Shown one piece after another: positions 8,675-16,307 of a stretch of DNA of 30,673 nt. The translations under genes were made by a program, and so were the position numbers. Source of the stretch: JAVVFH01 sp032250585. GTDB lineage: Bacteria > Pseudomonadota > Gammaproteobacteria > Xanthomonadales > SZUA-36. A model generated the notes under the pieces. The model was not told where the DNA came from, ran no database searches, and was given only the letters and a program-made list of their open reading frames with translations. The first letter of the stretch is position 1; every line of letters starts with the position of its first letter. The stretch covers positions 1 through 30,673 of the forward strand of contig JAVVFH010000012.1 of the NCBI GenBank assembly GCA_032250585.1, written 5' to 3'.

Positions 8675-9903
8675 AGAAAAGAAGCGACGACATGACAATG
8701 GAAGATCTGGATGCCTCGATCGAGGAAATCACTACCGACGCTTATGGCGATGACGAACAGACCTGGGCTTTTCACTGTGCGTTTGAGGACGGTATCGAGT
8801 TGCCATGCGACGCGTTCGTCATCGGTGAGCCGGTCTCCGTGGTCGAATTCGACTACGACGGTAACCAGCGACGCGGGCTCGTAGCCCGATGCAAAAGGGA
8901 AGATGGATCGGAACACACTGTCTCTGCGTCCGAGCTCACGCTCGCGGAGCAATCGAAAGGTGGTCATCTCCACGCCGCCTACCGCAAATGGTCGGGACTC
9001 GATCCCTGGCCAGAGCGGGGGGCCGCCCTGCCCCCTCGACAACAACGCTGGCACAAGGTCGCAGCCACAGACCTCGATTTGAGCGGCCCGATCAAGCTGG
9101 TCGTCCTTTCCGTGAAGGAGAGGGCCGCCCGCTGCCGTCTCGTGGGCAGCGATCGGGCCGTCACGCTGCGCGCGAGCCAACTGGGGGACATCGTGCCGGG
9201 CGAGATCGCGGTGGTGAAGCCGCGCAAGCAGTGGACCTACGCAGGGTACCCCTATCTCTCTGGCGAGATCGAGTCGTCGCGCCTGGACATCGACGCCTTG
9301 AGGCTGGTTCCGTTGAAGCTCGAGGGCCGGGGGCTGTGGACACCTGAGGAGCACTACTGGGGCGAGACCGGAGAACCGATCGAGGAGTGGGCCAAGCCGA
9401 TCATCGCCTGCGGTCCGCGGCCGTCGTTCGAGATGGAGCAGGTCGTGCCGGGCCGAGACCCGGACGATATCGATTCCGATCCGATCTGTGAGTCCAACGA
9501 CCTGAAAGACGCCGGCGATCCCGTCGCCGCCAGGCAGATCCTGATGGAGCTGTGCCAGGCGGATCTGCGCTGCCTCGACGCTCACGCTCATCTCGGCAAC
9601 TTCGTCTTTGATGGTTGGGCCAGGGAAGCGATACGCCACTATGAGGTTGGCGTGCGCATCGGCGAACTCTCCCTCGGACCGGACTTCGACGGCCTCTTGC
9701 CCTGGGGGTACATCGACAACCGGCCATTCCTGCGCTGCATGCATGGGTTCGGCTTGTGCCTGTGGCGACTCGAGCGATTCGAGGATGCAGAACGCGTCTT
9801 TGAGCGAATGCTCCGGCTCAACCCGTCGGACAATCAGGGAGTGCGTTTCCTGATCGATGACCTGCGTGCCGGGACCGTGTGGAAGGACCGTGCAGCAGAA
9901 TGA
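8671..9903 (+). CDS. CcbP-like N-terminal domain fused to TPR-like repeats
   Basis: The product has 410 residues from the ATG that overlaps the upstream stop (ATGA). A GTG 12 nt earlier is the alternative start. Residues 15-110 (TDAYGDDEQTWAF, ELPCDAFV, EPVSVVEFDYDG, GLVARCKREDG, AYRKWSGLDPW) resemble CcbP-type small calcium-binding proteins, including the acidic patches. Residues 120-230 form a beta-rich middle part with no recognised family. Residues 260-400 carry TPR-like helices with an FEDAERVFERMLRLNPSD repeat near the end. No enzyme motif is seen. The overlap with the DUF6880-like gene suggests a co-translated pair. A 76-nt gap separates it from the helicase pair on the same strand. 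The CcbP assignment is from remembered similarity and is moderate at best. Confidence 0.6.
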   Translation: MKKRSDDMTMEDLDASIEEITTDAYGDDEQTWAFHCAFEDGIELPCDAFVIGEPVSVVEFDYDGNQRRGLVARCKREDGSEHTVSASELTLAEQSKGGHLHAAYRKWSGLDPWPERGAALPPRQQRWHKVAATDLDLSGPIKLVVLSVKERAARCRLVGSDRAVTLRASQLGDIVPGEIAVVKPRKQWTYAGYPYLSGEIESSRLDIDALRLVPLKLEGRGLWTPEEHYWGETGEPIEEWAKPIIACGPRPSFEMEQVVPGRDPDDIDSDPICESNDLKDAGDPVAARQILMELCQADLRCLDAHAHLGNFVFDGWAREAIRHYEVGVRIGELSLGPDFDGLLPWGYIDNRPFLRCMHGFGLCLWRLERFEDAERVFERMLRLNPSDNQGVRFLIDDLRAGTVWKDRAAE

Positions 9904-9979
9904 TTTCGGCCAAGGGCATGCGGGAATGAAACGAAAATGACTGCTGACAGGATCAGCCAGTGTGAGCGAGGGAGAAGAA

Positions 9980-11890
9980 ATGAAACGGTATGACCCGGAT
10001 GGGAGGATCCCAACGCTCGAGGTTGCGCTCACCGAGCACATGAATGTCGACCAGCTCAAGAAGCTGGCGAAACATACCAACCAGAAGATTCCGACGAGGA
10101 AGGCCGATATCGCCGCTGTGGTCGAGCGATACCTCGACGGCGACCGGTTGAAATCAGTCTGGCAAAGCCTTGACGAACTGCAACGCGCGGCAGTGGCCGA
10201 GGTGGTTCACTCGAGCTCGACCCGTTTCCTCGCCGACCGCTTTGCCGCCAAGTATGGCCGCAGCCCCAATTGGGGTATCACCAACAAGTATGGCTATCGC
10301 CGAAACCCGTCTCTGCTGGCGTTCTTCTTCTACGGCGGCGGGGTGATGCCCGACGAGCTCAAGGCGCGGCTCAAGACCTTCGTGCCGAAGCCCGCGGCGG
10401 CCAAAGTCAAGACCCTGGCCGAGCTTCCCGCCGCCTGCGAACTGCCCTGGTCCAGATGGAATCCAAAGACGAGGACTAACGAAAAAGGCACAGAGGAAGT
10501 GCCCCTGACAGTTCACCAGACCGAATTGACCGCTCAGCGTGAGCTGCTCTCGGTCCTGCGCCTCATCGATTTCGGCAAGGTCGCTGTCAGCAACAAGACG
10601 CGACGCCCCTCCGCTGCGACCATCAAGGCCATCAGCAACGTCCTGGAGGGCGGCGACTATTACCCGGTCCTGCCAGTCAAGAACAAGTGGCACGATGAGA
10701 ACGCGGGTCCGATTCGCGCCTTCGCCTGGCCGCTCATCGTGCAAGCCGGGGGGATGGCGCAGCTCTCGGGCTCGAAGTTGCAGCTCACCAAGGCCGGGCG
10801 CAAAGCACTCTCGGAGCCTGCCGCCGAGAGCCTGTACACGCTCTGGTCCAAGTGGATCGACACGACCGTACTCGACGAGCTGTCGCGCATCGAGTGCGTC
10901 AAGGGACAAACCGGCAAGGGCAAGCGCGGGCTCACCGCCCTGTCGTCCCGCCGGGACGCCATCGCCGACACCCTGGCCGAGTGCCCCACGGGCGCCTGGA
11001 TTTCCACCGACGAATTCCATCGTTTCGTATGCGCCTCTGGCAACGACTTCACGGTCTCTCGCCATGCATGGGACCTCTACATCTGCGAAAAGCGGTACGG
11101 GTCGCTGGGGTATGAAGGTGGCGAGCAGATTCTCGATGAGCGCTACCTCCTCGCCTTCCTGCTCGAATACGTGGCGACCCTCGGGATGATCGATGTCGCG
11201 CTCATCCCGCCGGCCGGAGCGCGGTACGACTACGGTGGCCTCTGGGGCACGGACGAGTTGGTCTACTTCAGCCGCTACGATGGGTTGAGGTACTTCCGCA
11301 TCACGGCGCTTGGTGCCTATTGCCTCGGCTCCGAGACCGGGTACCAACCCGCCCCCGTGGAAACGAAGCCAGTGCTCAGCGTGCTCCCCAACCTCGAGAT
11401 CACCGCCATCGGCGCCGAGCTGGACCAGGGCGACCGCATCGCCCTGGACACTTATGCAACTCAAGTCTCGGATCTCGTCTGGCGTCTGGACCGGTTGAAG
11501 CTGCTCGCTGCGGTCGAGGAGGGCCGCTCCATTGCCGAGGTCCATGAGTTCCTCTCCGCGCGTAGCAGCGTCGCGATTCCCGATACCGTCACGCGCCTTC
11601 TCGATGATGTCACGGAGCGCAGTACCAAGGTCCAGGACCAGGGCCTGGTCCGGCTCGTCGAATGCGCCGATCCCGCGTTGGCGGCGCTCATCGCTAACGA
11701 CTCACGCACCCGCAGGCATTGCATGCTGGCGGGTGAGCGGCATCTGGTCGTGCCGGCATCCTCGGAGACCGCGTTCAAGCGCACGCTGCGCGAGCTCGGT
11801 TATATGGTGGCCCTGGGTGATGTCAAAACCGCCAAGCCACGTCGAAAAGGGTCAGCCAGGAAGTCGGCATCTCAGTCGGTCGGAGCCTGA
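9980..11890 (+). CDS. XPB-partner protein with SAP-like and Helicase_C_3-like domains
   Basis: The product has 636 residues. The start is the ATG with GGGAG 5 nt upstream; an in-frame GTG 18 nt earlier lacks such a site. Residues 20-75 (LKKLAKHTNQKIPTRKADI, then LDELQRAAVAEVV) form a SAP-like helical module of the kind that binds DNA. Residues about 460-615 match the Helicase_C_3 (XPB/Ssl2-like C-terminal) pattern: VLPNLEITAIG, WRLDRLKLLAAVEEG, VTRLLDDVTER and a final LRELGYMV. The middle part is winged-helix-like but not recognised. In Actinobacteria a protein of this type is encoded beside the XPB helicase, as it is here 4 nt downstream. It probably forms a complex with the helicase or loads it. 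No nuclease motif is visible. Confidence 0.8.
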   Translation: MKRYDPDGRIPTLEVALTEHMNVDQLKKLAKHTNQKIPTRKADIAAVVERYLDGDRLKSVWQSLDELQRAAVAEVVHSSSTRFLADRFAAKYGRSPNWGITNKYGYRRNPSLLAFFFYGGGVMPDELKARLKTFVPKPAAAKVKTLAELPAACELPWSRWNPKTRTNEKGTEEVPLTVHQTELTAQRELLSVLRLIDFGKVAVSNKTRRPSAATIKAISNVLEGGDYYPVLPVKNKWHDENAGPIRAFAWPLIVQAGGMAQLSGSKLQLTKAGRKALSEPAAESLYTLWSKWIDTTVLDELSRIECVKGQTGKGKRGLTALSSRRDAIADTLAECPTGAWISTDEFHRFVCASGNDFTVSRHAWDLYICEKRYGSLGYEGGEQILDERYLLAFLLEYVATLGMIDVALIPPAGARYDYGGLWGTDELVYFSRYDGLRYFRITALGAYCLGSETGYQPAPVETKPVLSVLPNLEITAIGAELDQGDRIALDTYATQVSDLVWRLDRLKLLAAVEEGRSIAEVHEFLSARSSVAIPDTVTRLLDDVTERSTKVQDQGLVRLVECADPALAALIANDSRTRRHCMLAGERHLVVPASSETAFKRTLRELGYMVALGDVKTAKPRRKGSARKSASQSVGA

Positions 11891-11894
11891 CCGC

Positions 11895-13571
11895 ATGGGC
11901 GTCTCTCCCGACAACGCTCTGGTGGTACAGAGCGACGGCAGCGTGTTGCTCGAGCTTCACTCTGCGCGTGCAGAGGAAGCCCGGGAGGCGATCGCCCCGT
12001 TCGCCGGGTTGGTGAAGAGCCCCGAGCACGTTCACACCTACCGCTTGACGCCGCTTTCCATCTGGAATGCCAGGGCAGCGGGGCTGGCGGCCGCTGAGAT
12101 GGTGGCGGCTCTCCACGAACACGCTCGATACCCGGTACCCGAGAATGTGGAACAGAACGTTCTGGACCTGGCGGGGCGCTTTGGACGCGTTGTCATCACC
12201 CGCGATGACGGGATGTTGCGATGCAGCTGTGGGGACGAGGTCATTGCCGAGCTCCTGAGCCGCGATCGCAAGACTTCGAAGTACCTCGCGGACCGCATCG
12301 ACGGGACCCGCTTCCGGGTTGCTCCGGGAAACCGGGGTGTTCTCAAGCAAGCCCTGGTGTCAGCCGGGTATCCAGCCGAAGACCTGGCCGGCTACGTAAG
12401 CGGTGATGCTCTCGATGTGTCACTCCGCGAGCGGACGGTTTCGGGTACGCGTTTCAGCATCCGCGAGTACCAGAGGCAGGCAGCCGAGGCGTTCTATGCC
12501 TCCGGCTCGGCGCGCGGCGGCAGTGGCGTGATCGTGCTGCCTTGTGGCGCGGGCAAGACCATCGTCGGCCTCGCGGCCATGGAGTTGGTAGGTCAGACGA
12601 CGCTCGTGCTCACCACGAGTCTGACCTCGATCGCGCAATGGCGCCGAGAGATCTGCGACAAGACCAACCTGCTGCCGGACGAGATCGCGGAGTACACAGG
12701 AGCGCATAAGAGCACCGGTCCGGTGACGCTCACCACCTATCAGATACTGACGTGGCGCTCGACTCGGGAGAGCGCTTTTCCACACCTCGAGCTGTTTCGG
12801 GCACGATCCTGGGGCCTCATCATCTACGATGAGGTTCACCTGCTCCCTGCACCGGTGTTCCGCGCAACCGCTGAATTACAGGCCCGTCGGCGACTGGGGC
12901 TCACCGCCACACTGGTACGCGAGGACAATCGCGAAGCCGACGTGTTCGCGCTCGTCGGACCGAAGCGGTTCGACGTACCCTGGCAAGATCTCGAACGTCA
13001 AAACTGGATAGCCGGCGCCAGCTGTGTGGAAGAGCGAATTCCCATGACCCAGGAGCGGCGCATGGAATATGCCCTCGCGAACAGGAGGGCTCAGTTCCGG
13101 ATCGCGGCCGAGAACCCGGCCAAGATGGACCGCCTGAGCCGATTGCTCAAACAACACGCAGAGGGCCGCGTGCTTGTCATCGGGGAATACATCGCCCAGG
13201 TCGAGGCTATTGCCAGGCAGATCGGCGCACCCCTGGTCACCGGCAAGACCCCGCAGACCGAGCGCGAACAGATCTATGATCGCTTTCGCCGTGGCGAGCT
13301 GCACTGCATCGTGCTCTCCAAAGTCGGGAACTTCGCCCTCGACCTGCCCGATGCGGACGTGCTTATACAGGTTTCGGGGCTGTTTGGCTCAAGGCAGGAA
13401 GAGGCCCAGCGCCTCGGTCGCATATTGCGGCCCAAGGCGGATGGGCGCACAGCCCATTTCTTCACCCTGGTTTCGCGCGACACCCGCGAGGAGGACTTCG
13501 CCCACCACCGCAAGCTGTTCCTCACCGAACAGGGGTACTCCTACCAGGTCGTTATCGCTGACGAGCCGTGA
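11895..13571 (+). CDS. xpb: XPB/ERCC3-type superfamily 2 DNA helicase
   Basis: The product has 558 residues, close to actinobacterial XPB. The open frame extends further upstream, but the ATG at 11895 lies 4 nt after the partner's stop with GGAG 9 nt before it. Residues 8-172 are a Helicase_C_3-like/damage-recognition module. The motor follows: Walker A LPCGAGKT (215-222), Walker B DEVH (312-315), motif III LTATL (336-340), the XPB-specific RED motif (342-344), motif V region SKVGNFALDLPDADV (475-489) and motif VI QRLGRILRP (505-513) with its arginine fingers. XPB unwinds DNA 3' to 5' using ATP and acts in nucleotide-excision repair and transcription in eukaryotes. Bacterial roles are less clear. 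All motor motifs are intact, so the enzyme should be active. Confidence 0.93.
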   Translation: MGVSPDNALVVQSDGSVLLELHSARAEEAREAIAPFAGLVKSPEHVHTYRLTPLSIWNARAAGLAAAEMVAALHEHARYPVPENVEQNVLDLAGRFGRVVITRDDGMLRCSCGDEVIAELLSRDRKTSKYLADRIDGTRFRVAPGNRGVLKQALVSAGYPAEDLAGYVSGDALDVSLRERTVSGTRFSIREYQRQAAEAFYASGSARGGSGVIVLPCGAGKTIVGLAAMELVGQTTLVLTTSLTSIAQWRREICDKTNLLPDEIAEYTGAHKSTGPVTLTTYQILTWRSTRESAFPHLELFRARSWGLIIYDEVHLLPAPVFRATAELQARRRLGLTATLVREDNREADVFALVGPKRFDVPWQDLERQNWIAGASCVEERIPMTQERRMEYALANRRAQFRIAAENPAKMDRLSRLLKQHAEGRVLVIGEYIAQVEAIARQIGAPLVTGKTPQTEREQIYDRFRRGELHCIVLSKVGNFALDLPDADVLIQVSGLFGSRQEEAQRLGRILRPKADGRTAHFFTLVSRDTREEDFAHHRKLFLTEQGYSYQVVIADEP

Positions 13572-13601
13572 TTACCGGATATTGCGACAGGAGGCATTCG
13601 T

Positions 13602-13670
13602 TTGTTGTCGCTCATCAACAAGGCCACCCGGTTTTTCGCATACCGCCTGCTGATCGTGGTTATGGCGTAA
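13602..13670 (+). CDS. Possible 22-residue hydrophobic peptide (uncertain)
   Basis: In the 177-bp gap between the helicase gene and ubiT there is a very short open frame beginning with TTG, 7 nt after a perfect GGAGG (13590-13594). It encodes LLSLINKATRFF followed by AYRLLIVVMA, a basic then hydrophobic peptide ending in TAA. No other gene uses this ribosome site. No similarity is recognised, and such frames arise by chance, so this is a candidate only. The rest of the gap, to 13748, shows nothing recognisable. Confidence 0.2.
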   Translation: MLSLINKATRFFAYRLLIVVMA

Positions 13671-13748
13671 CGGTTGGTCCGTCGTGGTGCCCGCAGATAC
13701 CGACCCTGCGTTGCGTACGTTCCTTGCCCGCTTCCAGTGATGAGATTC

Positions 13749-14276
13749 TCAAGGTAACAGATGAGGCTTTGGCGGCGGCTTGAGATCGTCCCGCAGGCGC
13801 TGCAGTTTTTCAATCAGCCGGCCCATGCCCCGCAGCAGCCTTTTAAGCGGCAGCGGCAGGTCGTCCCAGTCCATGCTGTCCATGGTGTTCTTGACGCCCA
13901 GTCCGAGCTCGGTGTCGCCTTCGACCCGGATCCGGCGCTGGAAAAACAGCGTGTCGGGATCGGCCCTGCGGGTCGCCAGCAGCACGAAACTCAGGGCGTC
14001 GCCGCTGATGCGTACGTCCTCGTCCTGCCTGCGGTCGATGGCGCGGAAACGGTCGGCCTCGACCTGGATCAGCCAGTCGAGGCACAGGTCAGTCACTTCG
14101 ATCCGCACCCGCCGGCCTTCCAGGAATTCCAGTTCGCCGTGGCGCAGGGGCTCGCGAAAAGCCTCGTTCAGCACCATGGAAAGCGCCGGGCGCTGGGCGG
14201 AATACGGCAGGGCGCGGCCGGGAAGGCCGATGATTCTGCGGACGATGGGACGGACGAATTCGGGAACGGCTGGCAT
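13749..14276 (-). CDS. ubiT: UbiT, SCP2-domain accessory factor of O2-independent ubiquinone synthesis
   Basis: The product has 175 residues, almost the length of E. coli UbiT (YhbT). It is an SCP2-type lipid-binding protein that works with UbiU and UbiV in anaerobic ubiquinone synthesis, probably by holding the hydrophobic intermediates. Hallmark stretches are HGELEFLEGRRVRIEV, DPDTLFFQRRIRVEGDTELG and VKNTMDSMDWDDLP, all closely matching the enterobacterial protein. It is transcribed divergently from ubiU, with an FNR-type box 56 bp upstream of its start, so it is probably switched on with ubiUV when oxygen falls. Its CATAAG hexamer (complement of 14307-14312) may be the -10. No strong ribosome site is seen. 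It ends in a proline-rich tail. Confidence 0.93.
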   Translation of the reverse strand: MPAVPEFVRPIVRRIIGLPGRALPYSAQRPALSMVLNEAFREPLRHGELEFLEGRRVRIEVTDLCLDWLIQVEADRFRAIDRRQDEDVRISGDALSFVLLATRRADPDTLFFQRRIRVEGDTELGLGVKNTMDSMDWDDLPLPLKRLLRGMGRLIEKLQRLRDDLKPPPKPHLLP

Positions 14277-14331
14277 GCTTCGGCTCGACGGGGTTCAACG
14301 CACCAGCTTATGCAATTAATTCACCCGCGAC

Positions 14332-14345
14332 TTGATGCGGGTCAA
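14332..14345. promoter_or_regulatory. FNR/Anr-type box between ubiT and ubiU
   Basis: TTGAT-GCGG-GTCAA matches the TTGAT-N4-ATCAA consensus at 9 of 10 positions. It lies 56 bp from the ubiT start and 56 bp from the ubiU start, nearly at the midpoint. On the plus strand a TAGACT hexamer (14367-14372) is centred 31 bp downstream, the spacing of class II FNR promoters (activator centred near -41.5). On the minus strand CATAAG is centred 29 bp away. One site could thus serve both genes. The match and spacing are read from the sequence; regulator identity is inferred. Confidence 0.8.
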
Positions 14346-14401
14346 TGTGGCGGCGAATGGCGCACCTAGACTGGGGTTTCCTTCACGCCCGGAAACACCT
14401 G

Positions 14402-15397
14402 ATGGAACTTGTCTGCCCCGCCGGAAACCTGCCTTCGCTGAAAGCCGCCGTCGACAACGGCGCCGACGCCGTCTACGTCGGCTTCAAGGACGACACCAAC
14501 GCGCGCCATTTCAACGGGCTGAATTTCACCGATCGAACCTTTCAGCGCGCCATCGACTACGCCCACGAGCGCGGCCGCAAGCTGTTTGTGGCCATCAACA
14601 CCTTTCCCACGCCGGCGGGTTTCAGACGCTGGAAAACCGCGGTCGACCAGGCGGCCGAAGCCGGCGTCGATGCGCTGATCGTCGCCGACATGGGGGTGCT
14701 GGACTACGCCCGCGAACGCTGGCCGGAGCTGCGCCTGCACTTGTCGGTACAGGCTTCTGTGACCACCGCCGAGGGCATCGGCTTCTACCACGACAATTTC
14801 GGCATCAGCCGGGTCGTGCTGCCGCGGGTGCTGTCGGTCCGGCAAGTCGCCCAGGTCGTCGAGGAGTCGCCGATCCCGGTCGAGGTGTTCGGTTTCGGCA
14901 GCCTGTGCGTGATGGTCGAAGGCCGTTGCCTGCTGTCGAGTTACGCCACCGGCCGCTCACCGAACACCTATGGGGCTTGCTCGCCGGCCTCGCACGTGCG
15001 CTGGGAGGAAACCGCCGAGGGCACCGACACGCGGCTCAACGGCGTGCTGATCGACCGCTTCGGTGCCGGCGAAAAAGCGGGCTACCCCACTTTGTGCAAA
15101 GGCCGCTTCCGGGTCGGTGAGCACGTGTTCTATGCCCTCGAGGAGCCGACCAGCCTCAACACACTGTCCATCCTGCCGACGCTGCGCAAGATGGGCGTGG
15201 CCGCCATCAAGCTCGAAGGGCGCCAGCGCAGCCCGGCCTACGTCGCCCAGGTGACTGGCGTGATGCGCGCGGCGATCGACGAGTGCCTGAAGAACCCGGA
15301 AAATTATCAGCCCCGGGAGCGCTGGATGCGTGAACTCGAAAGCGTGTCCGAAGGCGCGCAAACGACCCTCGGCGCCTACCACCGGCCCTGGCAGTGA
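14402..15397 (+). CDS. ubiU: UbiU, Fe-S subunit of O2-independent ubiquinone hydroxylase
   Basis: The product is a 331-residue U32-peptidase-family protein with the same length as E. coli UbiU, which fixes the start at MELVCPAGN; the open frame extends upstream without a homologous sequence. The four cysteines that bind the [4Fe-4S] cluster are present at the same positions as in E. coli: C169, C176, C193 and C232. Signature stretches DDTNARHFNGLNF, VVLPRVLS, GRSPNTYGACSPA and LEEPTSLNTL are conserved. UbiU and UbiV form a complex that hydroxylates the quinone ring without O2, using prephenate as oxygen donor in E. coli. It is first gene of ubiU-ubiV-ubiD, 10 bp before ubiV, downstream of an FNR-type box. 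Confidence 0.96.
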   Translation: MELVCPAGNLPSLKAAVDNGADAVYVGFKDDTNARHFNGLNFTDRTFQRAIDYAHERGRKLFVAINTFPTPAGFRRWKTAVDQAAEAGVDALIVADMGVLDYARERWPELRLHLSVQASVTTAEGIGFYHDNFGISRVVLPRVLSVRQVAQVVEESPIPVEVFGFGSLCVMVEGRCLLSSYATGRSPNTYGACSPASHVRWEETAEGTDTRLNGVLIDRFGAGEKAGYPTLCKGRFRVGEHVFYALEEPTSLNTLSILPTLRKMGVAAIKLEGRQRSPAYVAQVTGVMRAAIDECLKNPENYQPRERWMRELESVSEGAQTTLGAYHRPWQ

Positions 15398-15407
15398 GGC
15401 GCGCGCG

Positions 15408-16307
15408 ATGAAACTGTCACTGGGGCCGATCACGTATTTCTGGGAGCGCCGCGAGGTGCTGGATTTCTATGAGCAGGTGGCCGCCAGCCCGGTGGACATC
15501 GTCTGCCTGGGCGAGGTCATCTGCTCGAAACGGCGCCTGGTCACGTTCGAGGACTGGCTGGCGATCGGCCGTGAACTCGAACAGGCCGGCAAGCAGGTGC
15601 TGCTGTCCTCGCTGACGCTGCTCGAAGCGGCCTCCGAAGTGGGCGCGCTGAAGAAACTCTGCGCCCGCCAGGACGTGCTGGTCGAGGCGAACGACGTCAC
15701 GGCGATCCAGTTACTGACGGCGGCCGGCCGGCCTTTCGTGACCGGTCCCAGTGTCAACATCTACAACCACCGCAGCCTGCGCCTGCTGGCCGACAAAGGG
15801 CTCAAGCGCTGGGTGCTGCCGGTGGAACTGGGCCTGGAAACGCTGCAGGAACTGCAGGCGCAGCGGCCCGCCGGCGTGGAAACCGAGGTTTTTGCGCTGG
15901 GCCGCCTGCCGCTGGCCTACTCGGCGCGCTGCTACACCGCGCGCTCGCACAACCTGCCCAAGGACGACTGCCAGTTCAAGTGCCTGGACTATCCCGACGG
16001 GCGCTTGCTGGAAACGCAGGAAGGCGGCGAATTCCTGGTGCTCAACGGCATCCAGACCCAGTCGGCGCTAACCCACCAGGCGCTGATGCAGATCCCGGAA
16101 CTGCAGGCTCTGGGGGTGGACGTGCTGAGGATCAGCCCCCAGCACCAGGGCACGCTGCGGATCATCGGGATCTTCGACAGCGCCTGCAATGGCGCGGCCC
16201 TCGAGCCCTTGAACGAGGAGCTGAACAGCCTGCTGCCGGTCGGTGCCTGCAACGGCTATCTGCTGAAGCGGGCGGGGATGGACCATGACGATACACAGGC
16301 TGCTTGA
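15408..16307 (+). CDS. ubiV: UbiV, partner Fe-S subunit of O2-independent ubiquinone hydroxylase
   Basis: The product is a 299-residue U32-family protein that pairs with UbiU. The start MKLSLGPITYFW matches UbiV proteins; an earlier in-frame start would overlap ubiU. Cluster cysteines are C39, C175, C188 and C192. The spacing of the last three (13 and 4) equals that of the E. coli ligands. The stretch CYTARSHNLPKDDCQFKC holds the C-terminal three. Together with UbiU it carries out the ring hydroxylations that oxygen-dependent flavin enzymes perform in air. The ubiV 3' end overlaps the predicted ubiD start by 23 nt, which indicates one transcript. Confidence 0.95.
   Translation: MKLSLGPITYFWERREVLDFYEQVAASPVDIVCLGEVICSKRRLVTFEDWLAIGRELEQAGKQVLLSSLTLLEAASEVGALKKLCARQDVLVEANDVTAIQLLTAAGRPFVTGPSVNIYNHRSLRLLADKGLKRWVLPVELGLETLQELQAQRPAGVETEVFALGRLPLAYSARCYTARSHNLPKDDCQFKCLDYPDGRLLETQEGGEFLVLNGIQTQSALTHQALMQIPELQALGVDVLRISPQHQGTLRIIGIFDSACNGAALEPLNEELNSLLPVGACNGYLLKRAGMDHDDTQAA

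Noticed and set aside
11532..11894. Upstream extension of the helicase reading frame
   Set aside because: It overlaps the partner gene, is low-complexity Ser/Arg-rich out-of-frame translation, and the ATG at 11895 with GGAG gives the usual XPB length.
9980..13571. Archaeal-type XPB-Bax1 helicase-nuclease pair
   Set aside because: The partner lacks a visible nuclease motif and instead shows SAP-like and Helicase_C_3-like segments, as in actinobacterial partners.
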